A DNA stretch of 64,000 bases from Thunnus maccoyii. Taxonomy: Eukaryota > Chordata > Actinopteri > Scombriformes > Scombridae. A model generated the notes under the pieces. That model was not told the origin of the DNA, searched no databases, and was given only the letters and a program-made list of their open reading frames with translations. The stretch spans positions 23,050,501 through 23,114,500 of the forward strand of contig NC_056538.1 of the NCBI RefSeq assembly GCF_910596095.1, in the 5' to 3' direction. Each line of letters opens with the position of its first letter. The stretch's first letter is position 1. This document shows positions 45,301-64,000 of the stretch, piece after piece. The translations under genes were made by a program, and so were the position numbers.

Positions 45301-46715
45301 ACGTTGAGTATATTTCCGGTGTCGTGCCAGAGCGAGAGGGTGCGTCATCATCCAGGCCCGACACCCACACTTGCAGTCTTGCAGCATGGATGTATAATAA
45401 GAACTTTATAGAACTTATATATAATACATCCATGACTCAAATTCACGCACTGCCAGGTGTTTTTTTTTAATTATTTGTTTATGTATTTATTATTATGGAA
45501 AAGGACTCATTTACATACATCAAGGCTTAGAAACTATAACACACTAGTTACTGTAACACACAAAGTGGCAAATCCTACCAGAATGTCAGAGTGCATATAG
45601 TGGAAAAACAGATGATCTGTAGTTTCAGTTTCCTACTGCCAGGTAGAAGGCAAAGTGTGTCCCACATCTAAAATATACCAACACACACAACACTTCTCCC
45701 ACACTTTATGCACACTTCTAATACCTATTGGCTGGTTTTAGGACAGACAATGGTCAACTAATGAGAAGAAGTTTATAAATTGGATTTAGCATGAATATTA
45801 TCATCCATATCTACTGTTTGGGGTTTAAAATTACAACAGAAAGAATGGGAAACAAGCTTACATCATCAATCTTATAATTGTCTTAGCTAAGTTTCAGATT
45901 CATAAGTGAAAGTTTGCCAACAAAAAACATCTGTTCTCAGTTTTTCATAAAGAATGTGAGCAGTACTTACAGATGAGTTACTGCATGAATGACGGCAGGT
46001 CCTATTAATCAAGAGTGTCCTAGTGAGCTCTGATTAACCTCCACACTCTTGTGGTCTTAATAGGTACTTGGACACTGTGACAGTAATCGGAAATACGTTG
46101 AACAAGCAGCTACTTCACTACTTGCAAACACTGCAAGTATGGGTATAGGGACAGACCCAGAGAGAGAGAGAGAGAAAAAAAGAGGAAATCACTTTTTGGC
46201 AAGCAGGAACCTGAATTACTGGTTCTATTTACCCTTTAGATGTATTTAAACTGGTGAAAAAGGATTGGGTTGTTTATAGTCTTGAAAAATATAACCCACA
46301 GGAGTCAAATAGAGTTACTCTGATGCAGAAAACAAGTAACAAGTAACAAGGTATGAGCTGCAATCACTTTTTGGCTAGAAGAAAGTTGCATTTTACTTGT
46401 TTTAATGGCCCTTTAGAGATATTTAAACTGTACTTTAAACTTAAATGTTTTGCTTTTGAAACTGGCTGGTTAGTGGCATATACCAAACCTTTATTCATAA
46501 TTGAGTAAAACACTACAGCTCATTGAAACAAGTCAACATTTGTCACAGGCAAATATTGCCTAATGTCAAATAAAGCCTATATGGGATATACGTACATCCA
46601 GCTGACAACTGAGGAATACCTGATTGCACTCCAAACTGCAATGACTTCCTTTTGCTAAAATTATAATTGTTCACTATTACAAAGCGGTCATTTTTTGCAC
46701 TTAATGATGGTTTAA
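45301..46715. other. Intergenic DNA, no gene seen
   Basis: AT-rich; a short GA repeat at 46160-46174. No exon, no recognisable transposon with ends. Confidence 0.5.
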
Positions 46716-47295
46716 AGGACAGTTTACAATTTTTAAAGTGTATCTTACAACAGTCAGGTTCCCAAATGAACACTGAAAGAGGTTTTCATTCCTCTTGTTC
46801 ATACTGGCTATTAAAAGATCCCCCTCAAATGTGTTTTCAATGTAAGTGATGGGTGCCAGCTTTTATGAGGCTTAATATAAGGAGTAATATCAAGTGGATA
46901 TCTGCCACATTTACAGTCTTTTTAGTATCAAATTCCCTCTTTGTGTTTCCTCAGTGTTTCTCTATTGAGTTGCAGTGGAAGTATAGTAACAAAAAGAGGG
47001 ACTTTGGCAATAAAAAGACTGTAACGTTAAAAGATATCTACTTGATTTGATTAATTTGGACAGCTGAAGCTTCATATTAGCCTCAGATAAACTTTTAAAT
47101 GCATTTTTTCACAGGAGGGCTGTGTAATTTGGCCCCAATCATTGGCCCCTTACATTGTAAGTGCATTATGAAGGGATCTTTTAATGGCCAGTATGAACAG
47201 GAGGAATGATTATAGCAAGGAAAACCTATTTCAGTGTTCATTTGGGCACCTGATTGTTGTTTTATGACAGGCTAGAAAAATTAAAAACCTGTCCT
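46716..47295. mobile_element. Foldback (palindromic) MITE, copy 4
   Basis: Preceded by TTTAA and starts AGGACAGTTTACAATTTTT; ends AAAAACCTGTCCT followed by TTAG. Halves are inverted copies (GTGGATATCTGCCACATTTA against the inverted TTAAAAGATATCTACTTGAT). About 580 bp. It generates spurious short ORFs such as one ending KDIYLI that also appears in copy 2. Confidence 0.75.
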
Positions 47296-50200
47296 TTAGA
47301 TTATTATATTGTGTATACAGCAAAGCACTCATACAGTACAATACTATGAGCTCCAAGAAAAAACACAAGGCAAGATATACTAAAATTACTTTATTACAGC
47401 TGATTTCTGTTCATATCCCTCTGCCAACACAATGGTAAATATAATACAAACAAAATAGTAAATTTGATCCTATTTTTATTCTGTTTTATGAATCTTTTTA
47501 CACAATTTAAATCCACTTTTAGTACTTTACCATCTCTTATGTAGTATCTTCATAATCTCTCAGACATTCAATAACATGTTCCACCATCTATACATTTTAA
47601 TACAGGTTATGAGTTGTAGTGGTAATGTGCCAAAAGAAGAATACTGACATCTTCAAAGAAATGCAATCTCTTTTCATAATTTGTCACCACGCCATCTTTT
47701 CAAGCCTTTTTATTTTGGCCACTAGACCAGAACCCACTTTTTTTTTTGTTTCATACATTTCATTCTATCAGCCCAGTGATAGGTAAAACCATGGAGATGA
47801 TACAATGCAGTGGTATCTGGGCTTGGCAACTCCGGTACGGCACAGTGTTTGACCATAGAAAAGATCGCCATGTTCTCTGTTGCCGGTCCTCATTCAGTAT
47901 CCCATATGCTTTCAGTCAGTAGGACAAAATTTGACATCAAAGTTAAAAAAAAAAAAAAAAAAAAAAAATCCAGGTTGGTGGAGAGGTCTTATGACTGACA
48001 ATGATCAACAACAATATCCAGACTCCCTCACACACAACATTGACATAAAAGTGAACAAAATGTGTGCATACAAACTTAAGGTTGGCATGTAGGTGAGGTT
48101 TGATTGGCCTAACATTCAAACTCTTGGCCTTGGCTTTTGACTTAAGGTAAGATCCCAATAATGATAAATACATTCCCCTTTTCATTACCAAATATTAACA
48201 AATCAGAAAAGAAATAACGATGTATATATCCTGTGTTACAGTAGCTGGAACAAAAATCTTGAGATTTGGGACCAAACCATATGTAACTTGATATAATGCA
48301 TACTTTCTAGGTAGGATATATACATGTGCGGAAAAATTAAAAATCCCACCTCTTAAAGAAAAGACCCCAGCATTTTTGTGTCTTCAAATGTGATAGGAAG
48401 TAGATGGAGATGAGTGATAATGCTCAAAGACGGCCAGTTGACTGAATGATTTAAAGGAGATGACAGCCAATACTGTACATGCATATGAGGCATTTTGTCT
48501 GTGTACACAAAAACACGAATATCTTCCAATAAGCCATGTCCAGATAACTCATTTTCAGTTGGAAAGGTTTGCTAATATCAGTGTGGTCAGTTAAATAAAG
48601 TTATTTTAGAAATTATTTTCTTAAAAAGCTGAGTTAAGTTTTTAAATGTTTTCTTTCATAAAATATACAAATGAACATTTAACTCCAGCTTTGTGGTTCA
48701 AGGAAGTATATATCCTCATTATCTCTGGATCGTTATCCTTAGAAGGCCTATTCAACTAGGTGTTTTTAAATTGTCTTTGCGGAAATTGAAGAAAGTAATA
48801 AAGAAATGACTGAGCAGAACCAGAAATTGTTCAGACAGGACCTGCTGAGGCTATCAAAGGAAATACCTAAGTGCTTTTTGCCACATTTATTCATTTTGGC
48901 TGTTCTTACAGAGTGTGCGTTGAGTCAATTTTATATTTGTATACTACGATGACATCAACATGTGCTTAATTTAGTCATCCTTGTTCTCGGGTTATGATGA
49001 GATTGTGTAACATTTTTAACTTAGCACCTTTTAAATTTTTAGTGTTGCTTTATCGGGTGTTAAAAATTTCAAACTGTGTTGCAGTTTTCTTTGTAGTGCC
49101 AAGCCTGCTGTCATGGTCATGACAATTACCTTAATCTACCTGCCTGCACATTAAGGACTCTACAGTTAAGTCGGTTCAGTTTGTTCAGTGGAAACTAGCC
49201 AAAACACATCTAAAAAGCCTGCAGCATCCTCACATCCTATGTTCATTCAAAAGTCAGCATAAACAGAAGAGATCACTAACAGCTACAGTTTCAAAACACA
49301 GTAAAAGCTGCAGAAAAGGGGAAAAAAAATGCTTTAACTGGCATACTGTATGTTGCCATACACTAGGCCTTGTCTGCACTTGGGACATTGCTCCTAAAAA
49401 AATCACAGCACAGGTTAGCTTGACTCCTCAACTACATACGTACCAACAAAACACTCATCCACCAGGTGCTTTGCGAAAAGAAGTCAAATATTAACTTTAC
49501 AAATATTTAGCGGTATAAAGTGCTTTAAAAAAAAAAAAAGGCAGCAGTTTTAAAAGGCACTAATAAAATCAACATATCAATACTAGGATTGTTTTTGAAG
49601 GCAATGAGTCTCCTTTTTTCCTCACAACTCCTTGTGTGAACATGCACACCGACATTCTCCTTAACGCAGGGGTTTCCATGTTCCCCCCTGAGAGTGCCAC
49701 CACTCTAAAAGAACTAAAAATACAGTTACTGATATGCACAAGTTATTTTCTATTTCTCACAATTCTCTATTTCTTCAGCCAACATTTATGCATATTCAGT
49801 GAATATAATAATAAATCTGAGAGAAGTATTTGGGACCTCTGGAGCTAAGAATGCAGGTGTGTAACAGACTGAACTAAACATAACACTGGCACTGATCTCA
49901 ATCTGCTAATTAAATCTAAAATATCAAACTATAAACATCTGAGACTGAATTCTATAACCAAAAGGTTAAAAAGGCACAGTAGTAGTGTTGTAGCATACAT
50001 CAGAAACAGTTAAGATTAGTTTATTTGGCTCTGAATTTATAAAGTCTCATTTTGGCTGATGATCAGGAAAACCAAGTGAAATAAAAACTACTGAATAAAA
50101 AGGAGGCATCTAATTTATCACAATGACCATTACAGCAGGCTGGTATCACAACAGCAAAGCGTCTTTAGTCAAGACTGCTGTGTCTTTAACCACCGTCAGA

Positions 50201-50719
50201 GAATTGGCCAGTGTATAACTGAAAATGAACCAGGTGAGGGAAGGAGGAGGGGGCTCTCTAAACAAAATTAGTTTACTGTGATTGTTTGATACCACATTTC
50301 TGAGGACATAATTAACACGTGTCAAAGGATTTCAACAGTGTTTCATGTGCAAAATGAGAGCAATGGCTGTGAATAGCACAAAACATATACTTAAAAAAAA
50401 TCTGTAGGAGAGAGAGCTGTAAATAAAAAAAAAAGGGAATATTATGTGTTGACACTCAAACTGCTAATTTAACACAAACTTAAGAATCTGCATGTGTGCC
50501 GATAAACTGCTGTGAGGAGGGGCTGTGCCTCTTCCAGCCCTTTTGACCTGAGCAACATTTATTTCATCACACATCCACATCTGTACATGGGAGAAATGGG
50601 GGGGGGGGTGTAGCAGAGAGAGACAGAGCTGCAGAGCTCAGCTGATACTCTGTCCTGCTGCATTTGTTGGGCATCTACATCTCCGTACTCAGACTTGGAC
50701 TCCGGGGCTGACATGGGAT
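47296..50719 (-). other. taok1: 3' region of taok1, possible long 3' UTR
   Basis: No exon or clear transposon. A minus-strand AATAAA is present at 50558-50563, about 160 nt after the stop codon, which may be a proximal polyadenylation site. Mammalian TAOK1 has a very long 3' UTR, so the AT-rich stretch further down may also be transcribed. A-runs at 47944-47968 and 49526-49538. Confidence 0.4.
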
Positions 50720-58095
<7,376 letters not shown>

Positions 58096-58205
58096 AATGG
58101 GGGGCAATGCCGCTGCCGCCAGGAACTATCTGGGTCTGCGACAGCGACTTACAAGCCCCCTCCGATGGCTCATCTGCAGGACAGTGGTCTCATATGTGTT
58201 CAGAG
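58096..58205 (-). promoter_or_regulatory. taok1: taok1 5' UTR in the first coding exon
   Basis: Acceptor AACCTTCAG|CTCTGAAC at 58205. In frame, TAG is followed by TTC CTG GCG GCA GCG GCA TTG before the ATG at 58095, so the protein cannot extend upstream unless a non-AUG codon is used. Confidence 0.55.
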
Positions 58206-61200
58206 CTGAAGGTTCAAAGGAAAGACAAAACTTAGTGCGTTGCAGAGGGATGTAGCCTTGACAAAATATGTATGCATATGTTGCTACTGTAAATTAGACA
58301 GGGCCTATATATGAACACTGAATATGAATCCACAGCAGAGAAGTAGAATATGCTGCAGGTGAGGTGTGAGAAGTTTCTATGGATGTTTTGATAGTTTTTC
58401 TGTCATAAAAATGAATCACTGTTGTAACCAAGATGAATTCAAGCTGATCACACTTGTTGCTCTCCATTAAGGACAAAAACCTAGAGGTGGTGACTATTCA
58501 ATACTATGATATTTTATTTTGGGTTGACTGTCACCTTTAAAGTTTTTGGAAATGTTTTTGTTTTCAGCAGAATGATAGCCAAAAATCAAGACACAACCAC
58601 ACCTCCGTGAACTAGCTCAACGTTATCCACTGTGCCTATGAATTAACAAGCACTTTAACATAAGACACACATATTTTCTACCTTACTAGTTCCTTTACAC
58701 TTTTGAAATCACACCTCTCTGATATACAGTACATGTGAGCGACAGCAGAGCCTAATAAGCTGAGTGAGGGAAGGCTAAACGAGACATTCACTGAACAATG
58801 ATGTCAGGTACAAGTGTGGAGAATGGCCAGTCTGAAATCCTGAGGTAGAAAAAGATAAGTCTCCTGTTTCCATAGTAACAGCAAGTACAGCATGGAAATC
58901 AGTGGGCTGCGTCCTGACATCCTCCCCTCACACCTTCAGTGGCTGGTATGTAGACAGACAGATGTGAGGAGGATACAAAGAAAAGTCTCACACACCTGAC
59001 AATCTCCAGCTCTCCAGCTTGAACAAAGAAACCAAGGAAACAACACGCTGCTTCACCAAGTGAAACAAAGCATTCCAGTGATAGGTCTACTCGTTAAACC
59101 TGTACGCACTCGGTAAACACATGTTCTCAAACATACCAAACGCCGTCTGCTCATATAGTCAGCCTTGCTACAAGTAATTAAAATGTCAGATCACCCAAAT
59201 GTCATGCAGGTAGTTTTTTGCAGGTTTTATTTGCCTGGGTTTTGAGAAATCCACAAAGCTGCCACATCCCAATACAGTGCAGATAAATAATTTGTCTGTA
59301 GTTGTCACCATGTTGGGAAAATTATATCTGAAAAACTATAAAAGAAGCTTGCCTTCTCAAAACATAACATCTTGGGAACCCGGAATAATCCACCTACCTT
59401 GAACCGCTGTCATTCTGAACTGTCTAGGGCTGCAATTAAAGATTATTTTCACTATTGATTATTTTCGCAATTAGTTGTTTGGCTTATAAAATGTCAGAAA
59501 ATGGTGAAAAATGTCAATCACCAAGTTTCCCAATGCCTAAAATACAACCTAAAATGTCTTGTTTTGCTCCAACTAACAGTCCACAACCCAAAGATATTCA
59601 CTTTACTATCATAGCAGACTAAAGAAACCTGAAAATGTTTACAATGTTCACATTTTAAAGGCAGGAACAAAAGAATTTTGGATTTTTTTTCTTTAAAAAT
59701 TACTCAAAAAGATGATCAAAATAGTTATAATACTTCTATAACCATGTTATCCTGAATGTAAAAACACTGAAAAATATCCACAGTAGGGTGTGTGCATTAG
59801 CCTTATCTCAAAACCTCACCACATAAAACCAAACCTATCTGCATGACTAGATACTACTAGGGGACATGATATGAGGGAAAATGTGGGTTTATTATTTTGT
59901 TTGTTTTAATTTTAGGTGAACTGACCCATTCAAATTAAAGAAATGGACAGAATGTAGTATGGGTCCAGAATTCCTCTGCCAAGCTTTAACTTTAAACTAT
60001 CTGCTGTCTATTAAATGGTTTCTTATGGGCTTTACGGCTGTAATACAGATGTAGACTGTAAAAGATCACTGAGGAAAGTTTACTGAGTCCATGCGGCTCA
60101 GATGATCAGCTGCAAACAGATGCAGAGCTGACGCTAGAGTCACAAGACTTCTTTCCCAGCCTGGGAGAAACAGCCCCCAGTTCAAGCAGACATCTTTTGT
60201 CTCACAACAACACTGAACAACTCACTATTCCACACAGATGCAGCCACGGCCCTGAAATAAAGCCTCATTACCATGTTGGACTGTGCCTCTTTATTGCCAT
60301 TGTTCTTTACTACATTGTCGCTCATGAATGAGCTTTGTTGTCATATCTCATGATGGCATTTTCAACTGTGGATACGTGAGCACAAAAGTGAGTGATGATA
60401 ACTGATACCTTCATAAAGCACCCTTTGCGTTCCAGCTAACACGCACACACATACATATGGACAAGAATGCAGCAGGACAGGACAACAAAGCTGGAGGGTT
60501 GGAATTCCCAATTTATGCCCTCACTGCTGCATTTCTCAGCATTTCCTGTTCGCACAGCTATAGGGAGATAGGAATGGGGCCTGGTGAGCATTTTCACTAC
60601 TGATTATTTGTATTTTTTTGACATTCAGTAGCAGCCATGGTATAAAATACTCAGACATACATTGCAATTTAACCCACAGTGATAAAAATTCACAGTTTTT
60701 AAAGTTCCCAAACCACACAGAGCTAAGTCAGCTTAACAAAAATACAACTGCCACCTCCTGTAGTAAACAGCATGCCATATAAACTAATCAATAACTTAGG
60801 TCACTTAAGTCATTTCCTTTTGGCACACCAATCCATACACAAAAAACACACAATCACAAACAGGTGTCAACCACCAGGGTGTCCTTTATCTTATCAACCA
60901 TTTAAAAACAACAAAAACCTATGTCTTTAATCTTTTAGGGCAATAAATGTTTATGCACTGGCCTACTTTACATTAATAAAGTAAGATGGCAACTGGGCCC
61001 AAATAGTCATAATCTCTCTGTGGGTAAAAACACTGTGAAAACAACAGCAACAACAACAACAACCTTAAAACAACCCCGTGGAGTAGAGGTAGTAGCCCAG
61101 CTTTACCTGCTGCGTTGTTAGTATTCATGGCAAGCTAACCTAAGTTACCTGTGGCTAGGTAATACCACACTGGAGTTTCAACACAAGCGGAATTAGAGAG

Positions 61201-61555
61201 GTCACGAAGTAGGATTAGCTAAAAGTTGTCACTTTCCAACAGCTGTTTCAACTGTCTCACAAGAAAGTCAAACTACCGAAGTCTTACATGTAATGCCTTC
61301 AGGTTTCAGGAGCTGACTGTAGTGTTAGCTGCACACCAAACTTAATGTCAGCTAGGCTAAGTTAACTTACGTGTCATATGATAAAACAATCCCAGCAATA
61401 TACACGACGTGTTAACAGCGTGAACAGTTCAGTATCTACAGGAAATGAGGTGTAACGACACCAACTTTAAGAGTCATGTATTAGAGATGGCTAAATTAGC
61501 AGGCTAACCTATGTGATGTTTGCTATGTTAGCTTAGCCAGTTAGCCGAAACTCAC
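58206..61555 (-). other. taok1: taok1 5' UTR intron
   Basis: Sequence between the two 5' UTR exons. Holds the MITE at 59424-59735 and GCTAAC/GTTAGC words near 61.1-61.55 kb. No other exon seen. Confidence 0.5.
59424..59735. mobile_element. TAGRGCTGCAAC MITE copy, best-preserved 5' end, in taok1 intron
   Basis: Starts CTAGGGCTGCAATTAAAGAT, then TTCGCAATTAGTTGTTTGG, AAAATGTCTTGTTTTGCTCC and a run of T followed by TTACTCAAAAAGATGA. The same order of words is found in the copy at position 1. The 3' end is missing. Confidence 0.65.
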
Positions 61556-61830
61556 CCTCTTGTGACAGGCCAGGTTTCAGCGGTGCAGAGACTGTCGTGT
61601 AATTCAAAACAGTTTGGGATTATAAAAGTGCTCTTTCCCTTTTCATTCCCGACGCGGTGAATTAGTACACCAAATTCTTCCGGTTCTTGACGCTGTCAAT
61701 CGATTCTAACATACAGATTTGTGTATTATAATAGGTTAAAATCCCCACCCTTGAAGTAACTGGGGTGCCAGAGTAGTCGAGTCCCACTCCCAGCCAGGTC
61801 CAAAGATGGCTGCCGAGCGCTCCGCCGCCG
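61556..61830 (-). promoter_or_regulatory. taok1: taok1 non-coding exon 1 and promoter region
   Basis: Donor GTCACAAGAGG|GTGAGTTT on the minus strand at 61556. Upstream DNA (61640-61830) is CpG-rich relative to its surroundings (CGACGCGG, GCGCTCCGCCGCCGCC). On the plus strand ATGGCTGCCGAGCGC opens a 17-codon frame that stops at once, so I do not call a divergent gene. Confidence 0.5.
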
Positions 61831-62194
61831 CCTCCCTTCGTGAAAATAGGAGAATGTGAGGGAAGTTCAAACACCTCCAAAACACCCATAAACAAGCCAC
61901 GATACTCTCCTCGATGCCGATAGGAAAAATAAGGATATGGCTTAGCACACTGGCATGTTAACTAACTACTTGAGTCTATAGTTGTGTTGTAACTCCGGCT
62001 GACTGTCCGCCTTCCTGCAAACAGCAGTTCCGCCCTGCCTATTGCAGTAAACTCTCTCTGACCCAAAAACATCCAGAGGCGGAGACATTGTAGCATAATT
62101 AACAAACACCAGGCCAATAATATACTCAACTCTTGCAAAACTTTTTATTCTGTTATGATGTAGCATCTCTACGGATGGGCACTGCATTCACCAG

Positions 62195-62412
62195 GCCTTA
62201 TCTCATAATTATGACTCACTATCTCATAATTAAGGTAAATTATCTGATAATTATGACTTACTATTTCATAATTAAGGGGGAAAAAATCTCACAAATATAA
62301 CTTACTATCTCATAATTATGAGATCTTTTCTCATAATTATGAATAGAGATCTCAAAATTATGTGATAGTAAGTCATAATTAGAAGATCTGAATTATGTAG
62401 GTCATAATTAGA
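62195..62412. repeat. Clustered palindromic TCTCATAATTATGA repeats
   Basis: About ten diverged copies of CTCATAATTA(TGAG) in both orientations, for example ATCTCATAATTATGAGATC at 62308 as a near-perfect palindrome. Could form cruciforms or result from a minisatellite; no coding potential. Confidence 0.8.
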
Positions 62413-64000
62413 GGCCTCATTGTTTTTTATAGGTGATGGCAATGCATTTCTGTACAGCTCCTCATATTTTCAGGTTACTGTAAATGATCATAGATGATAT
62501 GAAAATAAAAATAAAAAACTTCCAATGCATAATGCTTTTCTGAAAAATCGAATTGATATTATGGTGGACTTGTTTATTGCAAATGATTAGTATTCATAAT
62601 AAGAAACCTACTGTTGTGAGTCTGTTGAGAATAGCACAAGTTCATAGAAAATGGAAAGTTTTCCTCCCCTGGAGAGAATGATAAATATGTCAAGGTAGTC
62701 TGCTTATTGAATTCTTTATATTATTGTTATCTAATTGGCTTTTATTTCTTATGTACAACTACAAATTTATGGCTTGAAGAAAAGGTCAGGGGGTCATCAT
62801 AAAAGTTATAATTAATCCCCTGGGTACTATAAATATCAATAGCAGATTTTCTTTGATCAATGATATAGCATTTAGGTCCAATTTATGTCTTAAAATAATT
62901 CTAATATACAAATAAATGTACTGTTGTGTAGTTGTATGTTCTAACTGTGCTATATACAAATGCAAAATAATTGAAATGTTCTATTATTAGTCTGATATTT
63001 GTGTTTATTAAATTATTATTATTTAGGCTATACGCATATCCAATAAATAAAGCTTTTAGGTATTTACTAAGTAGATCGTAAACACATTTTGCTGTCATCC
63101 TGTGCTGACCTGGCTTATAATAATACAGTTCAAAACACATACACACATTCTCAGGATTATACTTTCATAACCCACATGTGGGCATTAACCAGCAGATGCA
63201 AGTATTCTGTCGGCTACTGAGAAACTGTACTAGAACAGAGTGTTGTGTGCTTTGCCCTGGGGATCCTCTGCAGCCTGTTGTTGAGTGGCCAAAGAGTGCG
63301 ACTCAAGACATTGCACAATATTTTCCCATATTCAAACTAGCTACAAAGGCCTCTTAAATCAGCAAGCACAACAGGTTCTAAGATGGGAAAGGTGAATGTG
63401 GATTTCCAGGGGTAACTGGGTGCATATAGATGTAAATTTCCCCTTCAGGCAGTGCATGATAGTCAGCTATTGTTTACTAATGCATTCTCTGGTGCGTCTG
63501 CGCATGATGTAACATTGTACCGAAGAAACCCCTGTAGCCTCTTCTTCAAGTTCAAACCCATTCTTTCACTCTAACCATTATTATAACTTTGGTAACTCAG
63601 CCTATACAATGACCTGCCGGTTGCAAAGCCAACAAATGGCAGAGTTCTTCTCATGTATAGCTCTGACAGGGGTTTTTTGGATCTGCATTACTTTAACATG
63701 CTTCCTCTTCAGGGGGTCCCACATGTGACTGGTGCTGCTTCTATGTTACACAACTTTGTGCTTCTACATGAAGAGGGGGAGATCCAACTGGTGAAAGCAG
63801 TAAATCTGTTTGTTCTGGGCAGACATAACAGAAAGCAGAAAAAGTATCTCATATAAAGGAAGCTTTAACTGCAAAAGAGTCCTGTTAAGATCTAACTTGT
63901 AAATATGTACAACAGTAAATTTACTTTCGATGAATAAGAGTTAATGATGACAATGATAATGAAATAAGGTAGATTTTAATGAAGATTTCTTGTTTCATAT
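62413..64000. other. Intergenic DNA, no gene seen
   Basis: AT-rich, no recognisable exon, RNA gene or complete transposon up to the window end. Confidence 0.5.

Noticed and set aside
61806-61860. Divergent gene start (ATGGCTGCCGAGCGC) opposite taok1
   Set aside because: The frame stops after 17 codons with no donor before the stop; more likely promoter sequence.

Overview
The window is nuclear DNA of a ray-finned fish, probably a spiny-rayed (percomorph) teleost. The genes are vertebrate genes with short exons and GT-AG introns. The gaps are AT-rich and filled with fish-type DNA transposons: Tc1 remnants, hAT-type MITEs, TTAA-flanked foldback elements and a tRNA-derived SINE. There are no operons, CRISPR arrays or other prokaryotic features. 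I rebuilt the gene models by eye from splice sites, codon phase and remembered vertebrate family sequences; no alignment was run.

Layout. 1-9.8 kb: no recognisable gene, several transposon remnants. 9.8-13.8 kb: socs4 (minus), with the whole coding region in one exon, a 5' UTR intron, and a long upstream ORF overlapping the start. 14-16.7 kb: no clear exon, possibly the 3' UTR of samd4b. 17.4-21.5 kb: a 4.1-kb hAT element with a decayed ZBED5-like transposase and nested insertions. 22.7-31.2 kb: samd4b (minus), eleven coding exons placed, last one missing. 32.8-34.5 kb: gmfg (plus), complete in seven coding exons, with one AT-AC (U12-type) and one GC-AG intron. 35.3-40.4 kb: paf1 (minus), complete in 14 exons. 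42.4-45.3 kb: an unrecognised gene model for a 70-residue, probably single-pass membrane protein (minus). 45.3-50.5 kb: repeats and possible distal taok1 3' UTR. 50.7-61.7 kb: taok1 (minus), complete in 19 coding exons plus 5' UTR exons. 61.7-64 kb: taok1 promoter region and AT-rich intergenic DNA.

How the genes relate. They are independent vertebrate transcription units: a cytokine/growth-factor signalling inhibitor (socs4), an RNA-binding translational repressor (samd4b), an actin/Arp2/3 regulator (gmfg), the scaffold of the Pol II PAF complex (paf1), and a MAP3K-type kinase (taok1). samd4b, gmfg and paf1 form the block that lies together on human 19q13.2. Socs4 and taok1 have human counterparts on 14q22 and 17q11, so the window mixes segments that are separate in human.

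The least expected observations are the AT-AC intron in gmfg, the four foldback-element copies, the 70-residue gene model, the overlapping uORF on socs4, and clusters of GCTAAC/GTTAGC words at the 5' ends of all five minus-strand genes.
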